From Candidatus Eiseniibacteriota bacterium (GTDB taxonomy: Bacteria > JAFGKV01), in contig JALOPK010000215.1 in the NCBI GenBank assembly GCA_025453925.1, positions 1 through 5,960 on the forward strand: a stretch of DNA of 5,960 nt, written 5' to 3'. Positions within the stretch are counted from its first letter, which is position 1, and each line of letters opens with the position of its first letter. Both the position numbers and the translations under genes were made by a program. Positions 1 through 3,434 of the stretch are shown in pieces. The notes beneath the pieces are model-generated. The model was not told the origin of the DNA. It saw only the letters and a list, made by a program, of their open reading frames with translations, and did no database searches.

Positions 1-8
1 TGGCATCC

Positions 9-30
9 GCCGGTCCTCCTTTCGACCGGC
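9..30. repeat. 7-bp inverted repeat (hairpin)
   Basis: GCCGGTC at 9-15 is the exact reverse complement of GACCGGC at 24-30, with an 8-base loop. No T-tract follows on either strand, so it is not a standard intrinsic terminator. It could belong to a gene or transposon lying before the window. Confidence 0.5.
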
Positions 31-47
31 CTAGTCTACCTCCTTCC

Positions 48-91
48 GTTACCCATGTATTGAACCAAATCTGTTACCTATGTAGTGAACC
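48..91. repeat. Tandem 19-mer pair, possible transposon end
   Basis: GTTACCCATGTATTGAACC at 48-66 recurs with two changes (17 of 19 identical) at 73-91, giving a 25-base period. Paired, spaced copies of a short motif are typical of transposase-binding sites at the ends of some insertion sequences, such as the IS21 family. No transposase is visible in this part, so any element would extend beyond the left edge. The repeat is seen directly; the transposon interpretation is inference. Confidence 0.5.
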
Positions 92-98
92 TGGACCA

Positions 99-161
99 CA
101 GCCGACTGCCGGCTCGCTCCGCTCGCAGGTTCCAGGGTTCAGGGTTCGGGGTTCAGTCCGG
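99..161 (+). repeat. Dispersed repeat, copy A
   Basis: This 63-base stretch matches positions 5873-5928 in the same orientation. The copies differ by two adjacent substitutions near 112-113 and by one extra 7-base unit here. The 3' half is built of GGGTTCA-like heptamers. No reading frame of substance lies in it, so it looks like an intergenic dispersed repeat. Confidence 0.8.
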
Positions 162-176
162 CCCTCTTCACCTCTT

Positions 177-242
177 GACTGCCGACTGGCTACTGCCTAC
201 TGCCGTCCCATCTCCTCACTCCTTACTCCTATCTCCTCACTC
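177..242 (+). repeat. Heptamer and 21-bp microsatellite tract
   Basis: Positions 177-204 are four tandem heptamers: GACTGCC, GACTGGC, TACTGCC, TACTGCC. They are followed by a pyrimidine-rich tract in which ATCTCCTCACTC occurs at 210-221 and again at 231-242 (21-base period). It is simple-sequence DNA with no gene call. Between 243 and 325 I see no further structure. Confidence 0.75.
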
Positions 243-325
243 AAGGGTCGCCTTCATCATGGGTCACCGATGGGCACGATTGCACGCAGAGGGCCCGAAC
301 ATACGGCTCAACGGGAAGAGGAATG

Positions 326-355
326 TGGACAATGGTAGTGATGGCAGCATATCTT
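326..355 (+). promoter_or_regulatory. Possible sigma-70-type promoter of the toxin-antitoxin operon
   Basis: TGGACA (326-331, 5 of 6 to the -35 consensus) is separated by 18 bases from TATCTT (350-355, 4 of 6 to the -10 consensus). Transcription would begin near 362, about 44 bases before the antitoxin start. This is consensus matching only, and the organism's own consensus is unknown. Confidence 0.4.
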
Positions 356-385
356 GTATGCATCTAGATGTGCAACCGTGCATAC
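356..385. promoter_or_regulatory. Dyad operator candidate for VapBC autoregulation
   Basis: Two overlapping symmetric elements lie between the putative -10 box and the antitoxin ribosome-binding site. One is a perfect 10-base palindrome, CATCTAGATG, at 361-370. The other is an exact inverted repeat, GTATGCA (356-362) with TGCATAC (379-385). VapB antitoxins bind as ribbon-helix-helix dimers to dyads in their own promoters, and a complex here would cover the predicted transcription start. The dyads are seen directly; the role is inferred. Confidence 0.5.
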
Positions 386-393
386 TCCTGTTC

Positions 394-401
394 AGAGAAG
401 G
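394..401 (+). promoter_or_regulatory. Ribosome-binding site of the antitoxin gene
   Basis: AGAGAAGG sits 4 bases before the ATG at 406. It decides the start: the frame is open back to 85, but the upstream part is repeat-derived and has no such site at its start codons. Confidence 0.6.
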
Positions 402-405
402 CATC

Positions 406-600
406 ATGAGAACGACACTGGATCTCCCGGAAGACCTTGTGCGAGAGGCGATGATGGCGTCACACCAGAAGACGAAGACAGCCGTCATCATAACGGCTTT
501 GCAGGATCTCGTTCGGAAACGCAGGATTCAGGACTTGCGACACTACAAGGGACGCGTTGATCTGGACGCGGATCTTGACGTCCTCCGGAAGAGGGCATGA
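406..600 (+). CDS. vapB: VapB-family antitoxin (type II toxin-antitoxin)
   Basis: This 64-residue protein is the likely antitoxin of the pair with the next gene. It should bind and neutralise the toxin in the cytoplasm and repress the shared promoter. The N-terminus MRTTLDLPEDLVREAM has the short beta strand followed by helix expected of a ribbon-helix-helix DNA-binding fold, as in the VapB/DUF2191 group. A second helix covers about residues 22-40. The charged C-terminus (RVDLDADLDVLRKRA) is the usual toxin-wrapping tail. The family is normally 60-80 residues, so the length fits. The ATG at 406 was chosen because of the ribosome-binding site just before it and because the fold starts there. 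The stop codon overlaps the toxin start (ATGA at 597-600), which implies translational coupling. A promoter and dyad operator lie at 326-385. The exact VapB subfamily is uncertain. Confidence 0.87.
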   Translation: MRTTLDLPEDLVREAMMASHQKTKTAVIITALQDLVRKRRIQDLRHYKGRVDLDADLDVLRKRA

Positions 601-974
601 AGGTCCTTGTGGACAGCTCGGTTTGGGTGGCCTATTTCCGCGGCGCGAGTGACCTGCCGGACGTTGATTGGCTGATCGAAGAGAATCTCATTGTCACCAA
701 TGACCTCATCCTTGCCGAGCTGACACCTCCTCTTTTGGTGCGCGGCGAGCGCACGCTTGTGAGCCTCCTCCACGACATCGAGCGTATCCCCCTGACTCTC
801 GACTGGGACGACATCATCCGACTGCAGGTAACCTGCCTTCGTAACGGCATCAACAAGGTAGGCATCCCGGACCTCATCATCGCCCAACAGGCCATGCAGA
901 GCAATCTCGCTCTGTTTTCGCTGGATAGGCACTTTCGCCTCTTGAGCACTCATCTGCCCCTGAATCTTCACTGA
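597..974 (+). CDS. vapC: VapC-family PIN-domain ribonuclease toxin
   Basis: This 125-residue protein is a single PIN domain. PIN toxins are metal-dependent ribonucleases that block translation by cutting tRNA or rRNA until bound by their antitoxin. The acidic active-site set is visible: Asp6 in the VDSSVW opening, Glu41 in the ILAEL segment, Asp92 in GIPDLIIA, and Asp110 in SLDRHF. Spacing and length are typical of VapC (about 125-140 residues), so the gene looks intact and probably active. It starts inside the antitoxin stop codon (ATGA overlap), the classic arrangement for stoichiometric co-expression. No separate promoter is apparent. A hairpin follows the stop codon at 977-1002. The RNA target cannot be read from sequence. 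The PIN assignment is firm. The name VapC rests on the neighbour and on family resemblance. Confidence 0.92.
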   Translation: MKVLVDSSVWVAYFRGASDLPDVDWLIEENLIVTNDLILAELTPPLLVRGERTLVSLLHDIERIPLTLDWDDIIRLQVTCLRNGINKVGIPDLIIAQQAMQSNLALFSLDRHFRLLSTHLPLNLH

Positions 975-976
975 GA

Positions 977-1002
977 TGCCGACGACACCCGGGGCGTTGG
1001 CA
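977..1002 (+). terminator. Terminator-like hairpin after the toxin gene
   Basis: TGCCGACG (977-984) pairs with CGTTGGCA (995-1002) over 8 positions, one of them G-T, around a 10-base loop, starting 3 bases after the toxin stop. The stem is GC-rich but no T-tract follows, so it may protect the mRNA end or act with a termination factor rather than as a true intrinsic terminator. Confidence 0.35.
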
Positions 1003-1166
1003 GGTTGTCAGGTTGGGGCCGGTCACCTGGGGCAGGATCTGAGCATGGCCGGAGATGGTCTGGTCGGCTTGAGACGTGGGCGTCTGAACTGAATGTTCCG
1101 CTCCTGTCCGTCGTTCGCTTAACCGCAGGCGAGACGGCCTGATCCTTGACGATCATCGCGGGCTCT

Positions 1167-1250
1167 TAAGTACGTAGGTAGAATGTCAAGTTACGGGGAA
1201 TTGCAGGCGCCGGTTCCGAAGTTGCCGAACGCGCATTTGCGCTGTGGAGG
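1167..1250 (+). repeat. REP-like repeat linked to the RAYT gene, copy 1
   Basis: The first 28 bases (1167-1194) match the left inverted repeat of the transposase cassette (1258-1285) at 24 of 28 positions, same orientation, 91 bases apart. The stretch 1172-1250 also matches 5762-5840 at 65 of 79 positions without gaps. A GTAG tetranucleotide lies at 1174-1177, and a self-complementary GCGCA/TGCGC pair lies in the 3' half. GTAG followed by a hairpin is the hallmark of REP elements recognised by RAYT proteins. The rest of the 975-1290 spacer shows no gene. Confidence 0.7.
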
Positions 1251-1257
1251 GACGGTC

Positions 1258-1285
1258 TAGGCACGTAGGTAAAATGTCAACTTAC
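1258..1285 (+). repeat. Left inverted repeat of the RAYT cassette
   Basis: This 28-base repeat begins TAGGCACGTAGG and ends ACTTAC, 5 bases before the transposase start codon. It contains GTAG at 1265-1268. CGTAGGT can fold on ACTTACG (one G-T pair) around a 9-base loop. It lies where the transposase leader would be, so it may also affect expression. Confidence 0.7.
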
Positions 1286-1290
1286 GCGGA

Positions 1291-2328
1291 GTGGGAGGGA
1301 GGCGTAGGTTAGGCAGCACGGCCCGACAATCACGAATAGACGCGCCGGGAGCGCTGCATCATTTGATCTTCCGCGGGATAGAGCGGCGGAAGATCTTCAT
1401 GGACGAGACGGACATGGAACGGTTCGTAGGGCGGCTGGGGGCGGTGGTGGGGGAGAGCGGAGCGAGCTGTTTCGCGTGGGCGTTGCTACCCAACCATGGT
1501 CACCTGCTGGTACGGAGTGGAGGGGTACCCGTGACGCGGGTGATGCGGCGACTGCTGACGGGGCACGCGGTGAGCTTCAACAAACGACAAACGCGGCATG
1601 GGCACCTGTTCCAGAACCGCTACAAATCGATCCTGTGTCAGGAGGAGCCGTACGTGCGGGAGCTGGTGCGGTACATCCATCTGAATCCGTTACGGGCGAA
1701 GGTGGTGCGAGGGCTGGGTGGATTGGACGAGTATCCGTACAGCGGTCATAGCGCGCTGGTGGGTCGAGTGGAGCGGCCGTGGCAGGATACGGGGTACATA
1801 CTGGGGATGTTCGGGAGGGACGAGGAAGAGGCGAGGGGACGGTACCGCGAGTTCGTGGAGGGAGGGATACGAGGAGGCCGAAAGCCGGAGTTGGCGGGTG
1901 GCGGCCTTGTGCGGAGCGCGGGAGGGTGGAGCGAGGTACGGAGGATGCGGAAGGAGGGGGCGGCGCCGGCGAGCGATGAGCGGATCCTGGGAGACGGGGA
2001 CTTCGTGGAACGGGTGTTGCGGGAGGCAGAGGAGGAGATGTCGCGGGCGACGCGGTTGCGGCGCGAGGGGTGGACGTTGGAGCGTGTGGTGGCGCGTGCG
2101 GCGGAACTCTGCGGAGTGGAGATCGACGTGATCTACGGCGGGAGCAAGGCGAGGGCGGCATCGCGGGCTCGGAGCCTATGCAGCTATTGGGCGGTGAAGG
2201 AGCTGGGGATGAGCGCCGCGGCGGTGGCCCGTGAGTTAGGTACGACGCGGCAAGCAGCGAGCATAGCGACCCGGCGAGGCGAGGAGCTGGTCCGCGCCGA
2301 AGGCTTCACGCTGATGAGCACGGAGTAA
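1291..2328 (+). CDS. REP-associated tyrosine transposase (RAYT, Y1/HUH family)
   Basis: This 345-residue protein resembles the single-strand DNA transposases associated with REP elements. The Y1 domain spans about residues 15-150: a DAPGALHHLIFRGIERRKIF opening, the metal-binding HUH motif in LLPNHGHLLV (His69, His71), the candidate nucleophile Tyr111 in HLFQNRYKSIL, and the conserved RYIHLNPLRAKVV block (127-139). A C-terminal region (about 235-335) with RARSLCSYWAVKELGMSAAA resembles the DnaA-C-like helix-turn-helix tail of one RAYT group. Two oddities stand out. The HUH central residue is Gly, where a bulky hydrophobic is usual. The only in-frame upstream start is GTG at 1291, with no spaced ribosome-binding site; the codon aligned with the usual family start (MPRQxRIDAPG) is ACG at 1318. 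It may be weakly translated or decaying, though the frame is intact. Inverted repeats flank it, and the stop codon lies inside the right one. Confidence 0.9.
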   Translation: MGGRRRLGSTARQSRIDAPGALHHLIFRGIERRKIFMDETDMERFVGRLGAVVGESGASCFAWALLPNHGHLLVRSGGVPVTRVMRRLLTGHAVSFNKRQTRHGHLFQNRYKSILCQEEPYVRELVRYIHLNPLRAKVVRGLGGLDEYPYSGHSALVGRVERPWQDTGYILGMFGRDEEEARGRYREFVEGGIRGGRKPELAGGGLVRSAGGWSEVRRMRKEGAAPASDERILGDGDFVERVLREAEEEMSRATRLRREGWTLERVVARAAELCGVEIDVIYGGSKARAASRARSLCSYWAVKELGMSAAAVARELGTTRQAASIATRRGEELVRAEGFTLMSTE

Positions 2329-2352
2329 CTTGACGACTTGCCAACGTGCCTA
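2325..2352 (-). repeat. Right inverted repeat of the RAYT cassette
   Basis: Read on the minus strand, this matches 1258-1285 at 22 of 28 positions, with TAGGCACGT and GTCAA plus TTAC blocks conserved. It has GTTG in place of the GTAG of the other copies. It overlaps the transposase stop codon at 2326-2328. Confidence 0.7.
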
Positions 2353-2409
2353 AGGCCATTACCACACAATCGCAACCTTGAGCCGGGGACTGGGGGCGCG
2401 GGGTCAAGC

Positions 2410-2430
2410 GGTCGGCCCGCAGGCCAGACC
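2410..2430 (+). repeat. Strong hairpin between the RAYT and oxidoreductase genes
   Basis: GGTCGGCC (2410-2417) pairs fully with GGCC plus GACC (2422-2425 and 2427-2430) once A2426 is bulged out, closing on the 4-base loop CGCA. It lies 63 bases before the oxidoreductase start and has no T-tract. It might terminate transposase read-through or sit in the oxidoreductase leader. The rest of 2353-2480 shows nothing further that I can support. Confidence 0.5.
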
Positions 2431-2483
2431 CGATGCGGCACCGCGTGGCGGATCGGTTGGGTCTTGCCATGGTGCGGAATGAA

Positions 2484-2490
2484 AGGAAGG
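2484..2490 (+). promoter_or_regulatory. Ribosome-binding site of the oxidoreductase gene
   Basis: AGGAAGG lies just before the ATG at 2493, with its AGGA core 5 bases from it. It favours this start over an in-frame ATG at 2433, which has no such site and would add 20 residues before the nucleotide-binding strand. Confidence 0.65.
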
Positions 2491-2492
2491 GA

Positions 2493-3224
2493 ATGAAGAT
2501 CCTTGTGGTTGGAGCGAGCGGGGCGACCGGGCGGCTGCTGGTTGAGCAGTTGCTCGAACGTGGACAGGAAGTCAGGGCGATCGTACGCTCGCCCGAGAGG
2601 TTGCCCGAGAACCTGAGGAATCACGATCGGTTGTCTGTGACCTATGCATGCCTCCTGGATCTCAGTGATGCCCAGATTGCCCGGCACGTCGAGGGGTGCG
2701 GTGCGGTGGCGTCGTGCCTGGGACACAACCTGACCGTGAAAGGAATCTTCGGGCCTCCGCGCAGGCTTGTCACCGATGCGACCCGTCGATTGTGCACTGC
2801 CATCAAGGGACAAAGCCTATCGCGGATCACCAAGTTCGTGCTCATGAACACCACCGGCAACCGCAACCGCGATCTCGACGAGCAGACCTCAATCGGCGAA
2901 CGGTGTGTCGTTGGTCTTCTTCGCACGCTGCTTCCTCCGCAAAGGGACAACGAAGAGGCCGCCGACTACCTGAGAACCAAGATAGGCAAGCTCGACGATG
3001 AGATTGAGTGGGTGGCCGTTAGGCCAGACACGCTGATCAATGAAGACAAGGTCACCAGGTATGAGGTGCATGCTTCGCCCGTCAGAAGCCCGATCTTCAA
3101 CGCGGGCAAGACCAGCCGAATCAATGTCGCGCACTTCATGGCGGAGCTGATCGCTGACGACGACACATGGAAGTGCTGGAAAGGGCAGATGCCCGTGATC
3201 TACAACGCAGCATCGTCCCGATGA
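2493..3224 (+). CDS. NAD(P)-binding NmrA/SDR-like oxidoreductase
   Basis: This 243-residue cytoplasmic protein has a Rossmann fold of the atypical short-chain dehydrogenase (NmrA-like, NAD(P)H-binding) type. It opens MKILVVGASGATGRLL, with the glycine motif GASGATG at residues 7-13. Arg32 after the second strand (RAIVRSPERL) suggests NADP preference. Also visible are the LLDLSD segment (54-59), the fourth-strand VASCLGHN (72-79), EWVAVRPDTL (172-181), where the family usually has VRPG, and SRINVAHFMAELI (208-220), typical of the fold's closing helix. A classical catalytic YxxxK is not obvious, which is normal for this subgroup. Such proteins serve as reductases, epimerases or redox sensors, and the substrate cannot be told from sequence. 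The start is set by the ribosome-binding site and the fold. The gene stands alone, downstream of a mobile cassette and convergent with the next gene. Confidence 0.85.
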   Translation: MKILVVGASGATGRLLVEQLLERGQEVRAIVRSPERLPENLRNHDRLSVTYACLLDLSDAQIARHVEGCGAVASCLGHNLTVKGIFGPPRRLVTDATRRLCTAIKGQSLSRITKFVLMNTTGNRNRDLDEQTSIGERCVVGLLRTLLPPQRDNEEAADYLRTKIGKLDDEIEWVAVRPDTLINEDKVTRYEVHASPVRSPIFNAGKTSRINVAHFMAELIADDDTWKCWKGQMPVIYNAASSR

Positions 3225-3434
3225 GAGCGGGTGAGAGACTGCACTCAGGGAAGAAGGCGGGGTTAGGTATCTCTTTTGGGGGATTTGGAGCGGATTGAAG
3301 ACGCCCCAGCGGAGTGGCCACCCCGGCGCCATACGACGATCACCCGTCGCGGTTTCCGGGGAAGCCTGGTCGGCAGGTCGGCAGTTCCCGATTGGCGCTG
3401 CAGTCGCTCCCTCAGCCTGGAGGCCCACCTGTTT
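3225..3434. other. Gene-free gap between convergent genes
   Basis: These 210 bases separate the stop codons of the oxidoreductase (plus) and propeller (minus) genes. I see only weak structure: GTCGGCAG repeated in tandem at 3369-3384, a 5-bp inverted repeat CGACG/CGTCG at 3334-3349, and a GCCTGGAGGC palindrome at 3415-3424. No T-tract marks a clear bidirectional terminator. Open frames here look like random GC-rich readings. Confidence 0.5.

Larger units (their letters stand above)
1258..2352. mobile_element. RAYT transposase cassette bounded by inverted repeats
   Basis: This 1,095-base unit contains only the Y1 transposase gene and is bounded by 28-base inverted repeats identical at 22 of 28 positions (1258-1285 and the reverse complement of 2325-2352). 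RAYT genes are known to be flanked by inverted REP copies and are thought to spread REP sequences while seldom moving themselves. No target-site duplication is evident, which is expected for this transposase chemistry. The interior is strongly G-rich on the plus strand, unlike the flanks. Confidence 0.65.

Noticed and set aside
48-91. CRISPR array
   Set aside because: There are only two imperfect 19-mers with a 6-base gap, far from the repeat and spacer lengths of CRISPR, and no cas gene is present.
85-405. N-terminal extension of the antitoxin reading frame
   Set aside because: The frame is open, but this part translates repeat and microsatellite DNA. The ribosome-binding site and the ribbon-helix-helix fold both place the start at 406.
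968-1156. Small minus-strand open frame in the spacer after the toxin gene
   Set aside because: It has no ribosome-binding site and no domain, and it overlaps the terminator-like hairpin.
1577-2161. Minus-strand open frame of 194 codons opposite the transposase
   Set aside because: The product is a low-complexity Pro/Arg/Ser-rich string caused by the G-rich opposite strand; it is a shadow of the transposase gene.
2433-2492. Longer start for the oxidoreductase
   Set aside because: The ATG at 2433 has no ribosome-binding site and puts 20 unrelated residues before the Rossmann strand; the ATG at 2493 has AGGAAGG before it.
2184-2813. Minus-strand open frame of 209 codons spanning two genes
   Set aside because: It runs antisense across the transposase end and the oxidoreductase, shows no recognisable fold and has no ribosome-binding site.
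2889-3428. Minus-strand open frame of 179 codons over the oxidoreductase end
   Set aside because: It is antisense to a well-supported gene and has no domain signal; the high GC content explains the long frame.
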